Source: Eledone cirrhosa (Eukaryota > Mollusca > Cephalopoda > Octopoda > Eledonidae). From it: a stretch of DNA of 64,000 nucleotides. The position numbers and the translations under genes are program-made. Shown piece by piece: positions 41,836-54,200 of the stretch; positions within the stretch are counted from its first letter, which is position 1; every line of letters begins with the position of its first letter. The notes below the pieces were generated by a model. It was given only the letters and a program-made list of their open reading frames with translations, searched no databases and had not been told where the DNA came from. The stretch covers positions 118,426,697-118,490,696 of the forward strand of contig OZ024744.1 in NCBI GenBank assembly GCA_964016885.1, written 5' to 3'.

Positions 41836-44032
41836 AAGCCATTTCCCTGGTATCAGAGCTCTGTGTCCTCTACTGAGTAGGGCCATTTCCCTGGTATCAG
41901 AGCTCTGTGTCCTCTACTGAGTAGGGCCATTTCCCTGGTATCAGAGCTCTGTGTCCTCTACTGAGTAGGGCCATTTCCCTGGTAGCAGAGCTCTGTGTCC
42001 TCTACTGAGTAGGGCCATTTCCCTGGTATCAGAGCCCTGTGTCTTCTACTGAGTAGGGTCATTTCCCTGGTAGCAGAGCTCTGTGTCCTCTACTGAGTAG
42101 GGCCATTTCCCTGGTATCAGAGCTCTGTGTCCTCTACTGAGTAGGGTCATTTCCCTGGTATCAGAGCTCTGTGTCTTCTACTGAGTAGGGTCATTTCCCT
42201 GGTAGCAGAGCTCTGTGTCCTCTACTGAGTAGGGTCATTTCCCTGGTATCAGAGCTCTGTGTCTTCTACTGAGTAGGGTCATTTCCCTGGTAGCAGAGCT
42301 CTGTGTCCTCTACTGAGTAGGGCCATTTCCCTGGTATCAGAGCTCTGTGTCCTCTACTGAGTAGGGTCATTTCCCTGGTATCAGAGCTCTGTGTCTTCTA
42401 CTGAGTAGGGTCATTTCCCTGGTAGCAGAGCTCTGTGTCCTCTACTGAGTAGGGCCATTTCCCTGGTATCAGAGCTCTGTGTCCTCTACTGAGTAGGGTC
42501 ATTTCCCTGGTATCAGAGCTCTGTGTCCTCTACTGAGTAGGGTCATTTCCCTGGTATCAGAGCTCTGTGTCTTCTACTGAGTAGGGTCATTTCCCTGGTA
42601 GCAGAGCTCTGTGTCCTCTACTGAGTAGGGCCATTTCCCTGGTATCAGAGCTCTGTGTCCTCTACTGAGTAGGGTCATTTCCCTGGTATCAGAGCTCTGT
42701 GTCTTCTACTGAGTAGGGTCATTTCCCTGGTAGCAGAGCTCTGTGTCCTCTACTGAGTAGGGTCATTTCCCTGGTATCAGAGCTCTGTGTCTTCTACTGA
42801 GTAGGGTCATTTCCCTGGTAGCAGAGCTCTGTGTCCTCTACTGAGTAGGGCCATTTCCCTGGTATCAGAGCTCTGTGTCCTCTACTGAGTAGGGTCATTT
42901 CCCTGGTATCAGAGCTCTGTGTCTTCTACTGAGTAGGGTCATTTCCCTGGTAGCAGAGCTCTGTGTCCTCTACTGAGTAGGGCCATTTCCCTGGTATCAG
43001 AGCTCTGTGTCCTCTACTGAGTAGGGTCATTTCCCTGGTATCAGAGCTCTGTGTCTTCTACTGAGTAGGGTCATTTCCCTGGTAGCAGAGCTCTGTGTCC
43101 TCTACTGAGTAGGGCCATTTCCCTGGTAGCAGAGCTCTGTGCCCTCTACTGAGTAGGGCCATTTCCCTGGTAGCAGAGCTCTGTGTCCTCTACTGAGTAG
43201 GGCCATTTCCCTGGTATCAGAGCTCTGTGTCCTCTACTGAGTAGGGTCATTTCCCTGGTATCAGAGCTCTGTGTCCTCTACTGAGTAGGGTCATTTCCCT
43301 GGTAGCAGAGCTCTGTGTCCTCTACTGAGTAGGGTCATTTCCCTGGTATCAGAGCTCTGTGTCTTCTACTGAGTAGGGTCATTTCCCTGGTATCAGAGCT
43401 CTGTGTCTTCTACTGAGTAGGGTCATTTCCCTGGTAGCAGAGCTCTGTGTCTTCTACTGAGTAGGGCCATTTCCCTGGTATCAGAGCTCTGTGTCCTCTA
43501 CTGAGTAGGGCCATTTCCCTGGTAGCAGAGCTCTGTGTCTTCTACTGAGTAGGGTCATTTCCCTGGTATCAGAGCTTTGTGTCCTCTACTGAGTAGGGCC
43601 ATTTCCCTGGTATCAGAGCTCTGTGTCTTCTACTGAGTAGGGTCATTTCCCTGGTAGCAGAGCTCTGTGTCTTCTACTGAGTAGGGTCATTTCCCTGGTA
43701 TCAGAGCTCTGTGTCCTCTACTGAGTAGGGTCATTTCCCTGGTAGCAGAGCTCTGTGTCCTCTACTGAGTAGGGCCATTTCCCTGGTATCAGAGCTCTGT
43801 GCCCTCTACTGAGTAGGGCCATTTCCCTGGTATCAGAGCTCTGTGCCCTCTACTGAGTAGGGTCATTTCCCTGGTAGCAGAGCTCTGTGTCCTCTACTGA
43901 GTAGGGTCATTTCCCTGCTAGCAGAGCTCTGTGTCCTCTACTGAGTAGGGTCATTTCCCTGGTATCAGAGCTCTGTGCCCTCTACTGAGTAGGGTCATTT
44001 CCCTGGTAGCAGAGCTCTGTGCCCTCTACTGC
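41836..44032. repeat. 44-bp minisatellite, about 50 copies, within a LINE
   Basis: The unit is 'gggccatttccctggtatca' + 'gagctctgtgtcctctactg' + 'agta', repeated about 50 times with very few variant positions: ggCc/ggTc, gtAtc/gtAGc, gtCctct/gtTtct/gCcctct. On the minus strand it reads like the LINE codons for SRKEDKTLIPSGKWP with small losses. LINE sequence flanks the array on both sides in the expected order. Because 44 is not a multiple of three, the array destroys the frame. Confidence 0.93.
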
Positions 44033-44245
44033 TCACAAGGGTTTTGGTCTTGGACAGGATGACTTTTGACCTTTTGTTTCCAAGTTGTGCCTCCATCTCT
44101 GAATTTGTTTCTCTAACTCTGCCATAGACTTGGCTATGAAGGTAAGGTCATCGGCGTATAGTAATTCCCATGGGTAACCTCTGCTGGCATCCGGCTGTAG
44201 AAACTAAGCCCAAATCAGTTCTGTATGAGCAAGATATGGTCACCT
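44033..44245 (-). pseudogene. LINE-B-like copy 3, RT palm part
   Basis: Minus strand 'tatacgccgatgaccttacc' encodes the YADD block (YADDLTF) and upstream of it 'aggttacccatgggaattac' matches the W-E-L codons. It is the continuation of the 41.3-41.8 kb fragment on the far side of the 44-bp array. The rest of the RT is missing. Confidence 0.75.
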
Positions 44246-44249
44246 GATC

Positions 44250-44490
44250 TATCTTGGGTGAGTGATGCTGCCAATAAAAACCCACACACCTGTTGGTTTT
44301 CACTTCAATTTATTATAAATTTCTGGTTGGTGAGTTCAATAACCGGATGGTTGTTTATATATTGTCAAAGTTCTTTTGTCACATTCTGTGACCTCCTCAG
44401 TGACTGGTTTATTTTGTCTCTCCTTTGTTCTGTACTATACAATCTTGTTTTTTGTGTTGTATTATATATATATATATATAAAATATATAT
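44250..44490. repeat. Interspersed repeat copy related to 21.13-21.42 kb
   Basis: Shares 'tcaatttattataaatttct', 'ggttgtttatatattgtcaa' and 'gtcacattctgtgacct' with the element at 21 kb, then ends in a TA tract. Confidence 0.65.
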
Positions 44491-44499
44491 ATATACAAA

Positions 44500-44690
44500 T
44501 AATTGTTTCTACTTTTGGCACAAGGCCAGCAATTATCCCAGTGTATTACTGGTACTTGACCCCGTAACGATGAAAGGTAAAGTTAACCTTGGCGGGATTT
44601 GAACTCAGACCATAAAGGACCATAATTCTTTGCTGCAAAGCATGGTGTCAGACCCTCTACAGATACTGCCAATCCACTGCCCTGGGAAGG
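44500..44690 (-). mobile_element. Cephalopod-type SINE, minus orientation
   Basis: Tail 'ataattgtttctacttttgg', body 'gtaacgatgaaaggtaaagt' (with a deletion next to it), box B 'gggatttgaactcag' and head 'actgccaatccactgccct'. Confidence 0.85.
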
Positions 44691-44710
44691 GTGGTATATA
44701 TACAAATAAT

Positions 44711-45181
44711 GAATCAAAACATATCAAATATGTTAGATTATTATGTTTCTCAATAAGTAAACTCAATAGATTTTATCTAGATTTTATCTATATAGATATA
44801 TATATATATAGAGAGAAAGAGCCATATATTGTACAAGAAACACAGTATATTGTATATATACCAAATATATATTCTATAGAAGAATATGTACTCAGCTTAA
44901 ATCATGAGAGAAACTTTTATAGTGCTATTTCATACCTTGAGAGTGGAGCTAAAAATCAATCTATGTAATCAATCATCAAAAAATAAATCAATATAATTTA
45001 TCATCAAAACCAAACTATACATTATAATTAAACCACATGAGACTCGGGTACACTTTCTTTCTCTCAACATATATAAATATATATCTTTTACATTTGATAT
45101 ATTACAGCTCTAGATAAAGTTTATTGAGCTTACTTATTGAGAAAGACATAATTCTAACATATTTGATCTGTTTTGATTTAT
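44711..45181. repeat. Fold-back element with about 70-bp inverted ends
   Basis: 44,711-44,782 ('gaatcaaaacatatcaaata', 'ttctcaataagtaaactcaa') is inverted at about 45,110-45,181 ('ttgagcttacttattgagaa', 'tttgatctgttttgatt'). The 330-bp interior is AT-rich with 'aatcaatc' repeats and encodes nothing recognisable. It resembles a MITE-like or fold-back repeat. Confidence 0.7.
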
Positions 45182-45297
45182 CTTTTGTACTTAATGGCTC
45201 CAACCCTCTTGACTCGTTGAGTTCGGTGACTATAATCCCAGCTCCTATTTCTAGCAGGGTTAACGTCCACCTTGTGGATATCTATTAGTTTAAGTTT
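45182..45297. other. Unassigned boundary sequence of the 48-bp satellite
   Basis: Short non-repetitive sequence ('aatggctccaaccctcttga') that borders the satellite on its left. Nothing recognised. Confidence 0.4.
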
Positions 45298-48200
45298 AAT
45301 GTGATTACGACCACTTTACAGTGCGTACTGGGTACTTTTTGTTGTGACACCTACATGACCACTTTAAAATGTGTACTGGGTACTGTTTGTTGTGACACCT
45401 ACAAGACCACTTTACAATGTGGACTGCGTAATTTTTATTGTGACACCTACATGACCACTCAACAGTATGTACTGGGTACTTTTTGTTGTGATACCTACAT
45501 GACCACTTTACAGTGTGTACTGGGTACTTTTTCTTGTGACAACAACATGAGCACTTTGCAGTGTGTAGTGGGTACTTTTTGCTGTGACACCAACATGACC
45601 ACTCTACAGTGTGTACTGGGTAGTTTTGTGGTGATACCTACATGACCACTTTACAGTGTGTACTGGGTACTTTTTGCATGACACCTACAAGACCACTTTA
45701 CAGTGTGTACTGGGTACTTATTGTTGTGACACCTACATGAATACTTTACAGTGTGTACTGGGTACTTGTTGTTGTGACACCTACATGACCACTCTACAGA
45801 GTGTACTGGGTAGTTTTGTGATGATACCTACATGACCACTTTACAGTGTATACTGGGTACTTTTGGTTGTGACACCCACATGACCACTTTACAGTGTGTA
45901 CTGGGTAGTTTTGTGGTGATACCTCCAGGACCACTTTACAGTGTGTACTGGGTACTTTTTGTTGTGACACCCACATGACCACTTTACAGTGTGTACTGGG
46001 TAGTTTTGTGGTGATACCTCCAGGACCACTTTACAGTGTGTACTGGGTACTTTTTGTTCTGTCAACTACATGACCACTTTACAGTGTGCACTGGGTAATT
46101 TTTGTTGTGAAACCTACATGACTACTTTACAGTGTATGCTGGGTACGTTTGTTGTGACACCTACATGACCACTTTACAGTGAGTACTGGGTACTTTTTGT
46201 TGTGACACCTACATAATCACTTTACAGTGTGGACTGGGTACTTTTTGTTGTGACACCTACATGACCACTTTACAGTGTGTCTTCGGTACATTTTGTAGTG
46301 ACACAAACATGACCACTTTACAGTGTGTACTGGGTTCTTTTTGTTGTGAGACCTACATGAGCACTTTACAGTGTATGCTTGGGTATGTTTTGTTGTAAAA
46401 CCTACATGACCACTTTACAGTGTGTACTGGGTAATTTTTGTTCTGATACCTACATGACCACTTTACAGTGTGTACTGGGTACTTTTTGTTGTGACACCTA
46501 CATGACCACTTTACAGTGTGTACTGGGTACTTTTTGTTGTGAGACTTACATGACCACTTTACAGTGTGTACTGGGTACTTTTTGTTGTGAAACCTACATG
46601 ACAACCTTACAGTGTGTACTGGGTATGTTTTGTTGTGAAACCTACATGACCACTTTACAGTGTATGCTGGGCACGTTTGTTGTGACAGCTACATGACCAC
46701 TTTGCATTCTGTAGTGGGTACTTTTTGTTGTGACACCTACATGACCACTTTACGGTGTGTACTGGGTAATTTTTTTCATGACACCTACATGACCACTTTA
46801 CAGTGTGTACTGGGTACTTCTTGTTGTGATACCTACATGACCACTTTACAGTGTGGACTGGGTACTTTTTGTTGTGACACCTACATGACCACTTTACAGT
46901 GTGTACTGGGTACTTTTTGTTCTGATACCTACGTGACCACTTTGCAGTGTGTACTGGGTACTTTTTGTTGTGGCACCTACATGACCACTCTACAGTGTGT
47001 ACTGGGAGTTGTGTGGTGATACATAGATGACCACATTACAGTGTGTACTAGGTACTTTTTGTTGTGACACCTACAAGACCACTTTACAGTGTGTACTGGA
47101 TACTTTTTGTGGTGACACCTATATGACCACTTTACAGTGCGTACTGGGTACATGTTGTTGTGTCACCTATATGACCACTTTACAGTGTGTACTGGGTACT
47201 TTTTGTTGTGAAACCTACATGACCACTTTACAGTGTGTACTGGGTACCTTTTATTGTGAGACCTACATCACCACTCTACTGTGTGTACTGGGTACTATTT
47301 GTTGTGAGATTTACATCACCACTTTACAGTGTGTACTGGGTACTTTTTGTCATGACACCTACATGACCACTTTACAGTGTGTACTGCGTACTATTTGTTG
47401 TGACACCTACATCACCACTTTACAGTGTGTACTGGGTACTTTTTGTTGTGTCACATATATGATCACTTTACAGTGTGTACTGGGTACTTTTTGTTGTAAC
47501 ACCTACATGAGCACTTTACAGTGTGTACTGGGTACTATTTGTTGTGACACCTACATGACTACTTTACAGTGTATACTGGGTACTTTTTGTCATGACACCA
47601 ACATGACGAATTTACAGTGTATGCTGGGTACGTTTCTTGAGACACCTACATGACCACTTTACAGTATGAACTGGGTACCTTTTGTTGTGACACCTGTATG
47701 ACCACTTTACAGTGTGTATTGGGTATATTTTATCGTGACACCTACATGACCACTTTACAGTGTGGAATGTGTACTTTTTGTTGTGTCACCTACATGACCA
47801 CTTTACAGTGAATACTGGGTACTTGTTGTTGTGTCACCTATATGACTACTTTACAGTGTGTACTGGGTACTATTTGTTGTGACACCTACATAACTACTTT
47901 AGAGTGTGTACTCGGTATTTTTGTTGTGACACAAACATAACCACATTACAGTGTGTACTGGGTACGTTTTGTTGTGAGACCTACATGACCACATTACAGT
48001 GTGAACTGGGTATGTTTTGTTGTGAAACCTACTTGACCACTTTTCAGTGTGTACTGGGTATGATTGTTGTGACACCTACATGACTACTTTAGAGTTTGTA
48101 CTAGGTTGGTTTTGTCATGACACCTACATGACCACTTTACAGTGCGTACTGGGTACTTGTTGTTGTGTCACCTATGTGACCACTTTAGAGTGTGTACTGG

Positions 48201-51200
48201 GTACTATTTGTTGTGACACCTACATGACTACTTTACATTTGTACTCGATACTTTTTGTTGTGAAACAAACATGACCACTTTAGAGTGTGCACTGGGTACT
48301 TTTTGTTATGAACCCTACATGACCACTTTACAGTGAGGACTGGGTGTTTTTTGTTGTAACACCTACATGACCTTCTTACAGTGTGTACTGTGTACTTTTT
48401 GTGATGACACCTACGAGACAACTTTACAGTGTATGCTGGGTACGTTTGTTGTTACACGTACATGACCACTTTACAGTGTGTACTGGGTACTTTTGGTTGT
48501 GACAGCTACATGACCACTTTATAGTGTGTACTGGGTACCTTTTGTTGTGACCCCTACATGACCACTTTACAGTGTGGACAGGATACCCTTTGTTGTGGCA
48601 CCTACATGACCACTTTACAGTGTGTACTGGGTACTTTTTGTTGTGAGACTTACATGACCACTTTACAGTGTGTACTGGGTACTTTTTGTTGTGAAACCTA
48701 CATGACAACCTTACAGTGTGTACTGGGTATGTTTTGTTGTGAAACCTACATGACCACTTTACAGTGTATGCTGGGCACGTTTGTTGTGACAGCTACATGA
48801 CCACTTTGCAGTGTGTAGTGGGTACTTTTTGTTGTGACACCTACATGACCACTTTACGGTGTGTACTGGGTACTTTTTGTTGTGACACCTACATGACCAC
48901 TTTACAGTGTGTCTTCGGTACATTTTGTAGTGACACAAACATGACCACTTTACAGTGTGTACTGGGTTCTTTTTGTTGTGACACCTACATGACCACTCTA
49001 CAGTGTGAACTGGGTACTTTTTTTGTGATACCTACATGACCTCTTTACAGTGTGTAATGGGTACATTTCATGACACCTACATGACCACTTTAGTCTATAT
49101 TGGGTACTTTTTGTGGTAAAACCTACATGACTACTTTACTGGGTATGTTTTGTTGTGACACCTACATGACCACTTTTCAGTGTATGCTGGGTACTTTGTG
49201 TTGTGTCACCTACATGACCACTTTACAGTGTGTACTGGATACTTTTTGTTGTGACACCTACATGACCACTCTACAGTGTGTACTGGGTACTTTTTATTGT
49301 GACACCTACATGACGAACTTTACAGTGTGTACTAGGTTCTTTTTGTCATGACACCTACATGACCAATTTACAGTGTGTACTCGGTAATTTTGTGGTGACA
49401 CCTACATGACCACTTTACATTTGTACTCGGTACTTTTTGTTGTGACACAAACATGACCACTTTACAGTGTGTACTCTGGTGCTTTTTGTTGTGACACCTA
49501 CATGACCACTTTACAGTGTGTACTAGGTACTTTTTGTTGTGAAACCTACCTGACCACTTTACAGTGTATTGGGTACTTTTTGTGATGACACCTACAAGGC
49601 AACTTTACAGTGTATGCTGGGTACATTTGTTGTGACACCTACATCACCACTTTACAGTGTGTACTGAGTACTTTTGGTTGTGACAGCTACATGACCACTT
49701 TACAGTGTGTACTGGGTACCTTTTGTTGTGATCCCTACATGACCACTTTACAGTGTGGACAGGGTACCCTTTGTTGTGAAACCTACGTGACCACTTTACA
49801 GTGTGTACTGTGTCCTTTTTGTTGTGACACCTACATGACCACTTTACAGTGTGTACTGGGTACATTTCGTCATGACACCTCCATGACCACTTTAGTCTAT
49901 ACTGGATACTTTTTGTTCTGTCACCTACATGACCACTTTAAAGTGTGTACTGGGTATCTTTTGCTGTGACACCTACATGACTTTCTTACATTGTGGACTG
50001 GGTACTTTTTGTTCTGACACCTACATGACCACTTTACAGTGTGTACTGGGTACTTTTTGTTGTGACACCTATATGACCATTTTACAGTGTGTACTGGGTA
50101 CTTTTTGCTGTGTCCCCTACATGACCACTTTGCAGTGTTTACAGGGTATGTTTTGTTGTGACACCTACATGACCACTTTACAGTGTGTACTGGGTACTTT
50201 TTGTTGTGACCCCTACATGACCACTTTGCAATGTTGACAGTGTTCTTTTTGTTGTGATACCTAGATGACCACTTTACAGTGTGTACTGTGTCCTTTTTGT
50301 TCTGACATCTACATCTGGGTACTTTTTGTTGTGACACCTACATGACCACTTTACAGTGTGTACTGGGTACCTTTTGTTGTGATCCCTACATGACCACTTT
50401 ACAGTGTGGACAGGGTACCCTTTGTTGTGAAACCTACGTGACCACTTTACAGTGTGTACTGTGTCCTTTTTGTTGTGACACCTACATGACCACTTTACAG
50501 TGTGTACTGGGTACATTTCGTCATGACACCTCCATGACCACTTTAGTCTATACTGGATACTTTTTGTTCTGTCACCTACATGACCACTTTAAAGTGTGTA
50601 CTGGGTATCTTTTGCTGTGACACCTACATGACTTTCTTACATTGTGGACTGGGTACTTTTTCTTCTGACACCTACATGACCACTTTACAGTGTGTACTGG
50701 GTACTTTTTGTTGTGACACCTATATGACCATTTTACAGTGTGTACTGGGTACTTTTTGCTGTGTCCCCTACATGACCACTTTGCAGTGTTTACAGGGTAT
50801 GTTTTGTTGTGACACCTACATGACCACTTTACAGTGTGTACTGGGTACTTTTTGTTGTGACCCCTACATGACCACTTTGCAATGTTGACAGTGTTCTTTT
50901 TGTTGTGATACCTAGATGACCACTTTACAGTGTGTACTGTGTCCTTTTTGTTCTGACATCTACATCTGGGTACTTTTTGTTGTGACACCTACATGACCAC
51001 TTTACAGTGTGTACTGGGTACCTTTTGTTGTGATCCCTACATGACCACTTTACAGTGTGGACAGGGTACCCTTTGTTGTGAAACCTACGTGACCACTTTA
51101 CAGTGTGTACTGTGTCCTTTTTGTTGTGACACCTACATGACCACTTTACAGTGTGTACTGGGTACATTTCGTCATGACACCTCCATGACCACTTTAGTCT

Positions 51201-54200
51201 ATACTGGATACTTTTTGTTCTGTCACCTACATGACCACTTTAAAGTGTGTACTGGGTATCTTTTGCTGTGACACCTACATGACTTTCTTACATTGTGGAC
51301 TGGGTACTTTTTGTTCTGACACCTACATGACCACTTTACAGTGTGTACTGGGTACTTTTTGTTGTGACACCTATATGACCATTTTACAGTGTGTACTGGG
51401 TACTTTTTGCTGTGTCCCCTACATGACCACTTTGCAGTGTTTACAGGGTATGTTTTGTTGTGACACCTACATGACCACTTTACAGTGTGTACTGGGTACT
51501 TTTTGTTGTGACCCCTACATGACCACTTTGCAATGTTGACAGTGTTCTTTTTGTTGTGATACCTAGATGACCACTTTACAGTGTGTACTGTGTCCTTTTT
51601 GTTCTGACATCTACATCTGGGTACTTTTTGTTGTGACACCTACATGACCACTTTACAGTGTGTACTGGGTACCTTTTGTTGTGATCCCTACATGACCACT
51701 TTACAGTGTGGACGGGGTACCCTTTGTTGTGAAACCTACGTGACCACTTTACAGTGTGTACTGTGTCCTTTTTGTTGTGACACCTACATGACCACTTTAC
51801 AGTGTGTACTGGGTACATTTCGTCATGACACCTCCATGACCACTTTAGTCTATACTGGATACTTTTTGTTCTGTCACCTACATGACCACTTTAAAGTGTG
51901 TACTGGGTATCTTTTGCTGTGACACCTACATGACTTTCTTACATTGTGGACTGGGTACTTTTTGTTCTGACACCTACATGACCACTTTACAGTGTGTACT
52001 GGGTACTTTTTGTTGTGACACCTATATGACCATTTTACAGTGTGTACTGGGTACTTTTTGCTGTGTCCCCTACATGACCACTTTGCAGTGTTTACAGGGT
52101 ATGTTTTGTTGTGACACCTACATGACCACTTTACAGTGTGTACTGGGTACTTTTTGTTGTGACCCCTACATGACCACTTTGCAATGTTGACAGTGTTCTT
52201 TTTGTTGTGATACCTAGATGACCACTTTACAGTGTGTATTGTGTCCTTTTTGTTCTGACATCTACATCTGGGTACTTTTTGTTGTGACACCTACATGACC
52301 ACTTTACAGTGTGTACTGTGTACCTTTTATTGTGACACCTACATGACCACTTCACATTGTGTAATGGGTACTTTTTATTGTGACACCTAAATGACCACTT
52401 TACATTGTGTACTTGTGAAAGCTATATGACCACTTTACAGTGTATGCTAGGTACGTTTGTTGTGGCACCTACATGACCACTTTACAGTGTGAACTGTGTA
52501 CATTTTGTTGTGAAACCTGCATGACCACTTTACAGTGTGTACTGTGTACATTTTGTCATGACACCTACATGATCACTTTAGTCTATTCTGGGTACTTTTT
52601 GTTGTGACGCCCAGATGACCACTTTACAGTGTGGGCTGAGTGTTTTTTGTTGTGACACCTATATGACCACTTTACAGTGTGTACTGGGTACTTTTTGCTG
52701 TGTCACCTACATGACCACTTTGCAGTTTGTACTGGGTAGGTATGTTTTGTTGTGACACCTACATGACCACTTTACAGTGTGTACTGAGTGTGTTTTGTTG
52801 TGACACCTATATGATGACTTTACAGTGGATACTAAGTACTTTTTGTTGTGACACCTACATGATGACTTTACAGTGGATACTGGGTTCTTTTTGTCATGAC
52901 ACCTACTTGACTACTTTACAGTGTGTACTGGGTACTTTTTGTTGTGACACCTACATGACCACTTTACAGTGTGTACTGGGTACTTTTTGTTGTGAGACTT
53001 ACATGACCACTTTACAGTGTGTACTGGGTACTTTTTGTTGTGAAACCTACATGACAACCTTACAGTGTGTACTGGGTATGTTTTGTTGTGAAACCTACAT
53101 GACCACTTTACAGTGTATGCTGGGCACGTTTGTTGTGACAGCTACATGACCACTTTGCAGTGTGTAGTGGGTACTTTTTGTTGTGACACCTACATGACCA
53201 CTTTACGGTGTGTACTGGGTAATTTTTTTCATGACACCTACATGACCACTTTACAGTGTGTACTGGGTACTTCTTGTTGTGATACCTACATGACCACTTT
53301 ACAGTGTGGACTGGGTACTTTTTGTTGTGACACCTACATGACCACTTTACAGTGTGTACTGGGTACTTTTTGTTCTGATACCTACGTGACCACTTTGCAG
53401 TGTGTACTGGGTACTTTTTGTTGTGGCACCTACATGACCACTCTACAGTGTGTACTGGGAGTTTTGTGGTGATACATAGATGACCACATTACAGTGTGTA
53501 CTAGGTACTTTTTGTTGTGACACCTACAAGACCACTTTACAGTGTGTACTGGATACTTTTTGTGGTGACACCTATATGACCACTTTACAGTGCGTACTGG
53601 GTACATGTTGTTGTGTCACCTATATGACCACTTTACAGTGTGTACTGGGTACCTTTTATTGTGAGACCTACATCACCACTCTACTGTGTGTACTGGGTAC
53701 TATTTGTTGTGAGATTTACATCACCACTTTACAGTGTGTACTGGGTACTTTTTGTCATGACACCTACATGACCACTTTACAGTGTGTACTGCGTACTATT
53801 TGTTGTGACACCTACATCACCACTTTACAGTGTGTACTGGGTACTTTTTGTTGTGTCACATATATGATCACTTTACAGTGTGTACTGGGTACTTTTTGTT
53901 GTAACACCTACATGAGCACTTTACAGTGTGTACTGGGTACTATTTGTTGTGACACCTACATGACTACTTTACAGTGTATACTGGGTACTTTTTGTCATGA
54001 CACCAACATGACGAATTTACAGTGTATGCTGGGTACGTTTGTTGAGACACCTACATGACCACTTTACAGTATGAACTGGGTACCTTTTGTTGTGACACCT
54101 GTATGACCACTTTACAGTGTGTATTGGGTATATTTTATCGTGACACCTACATGACCACTTTACAGTGTGGACTGTGTACTTTTTGTTGTGTCACCTACAT

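Noticed and set aside
41836..44032. CRISPR-like array
   Set aside because: Units are contiguous without unique spacers, the context is eukaryotic, and the unit derives from the flanking LINE.
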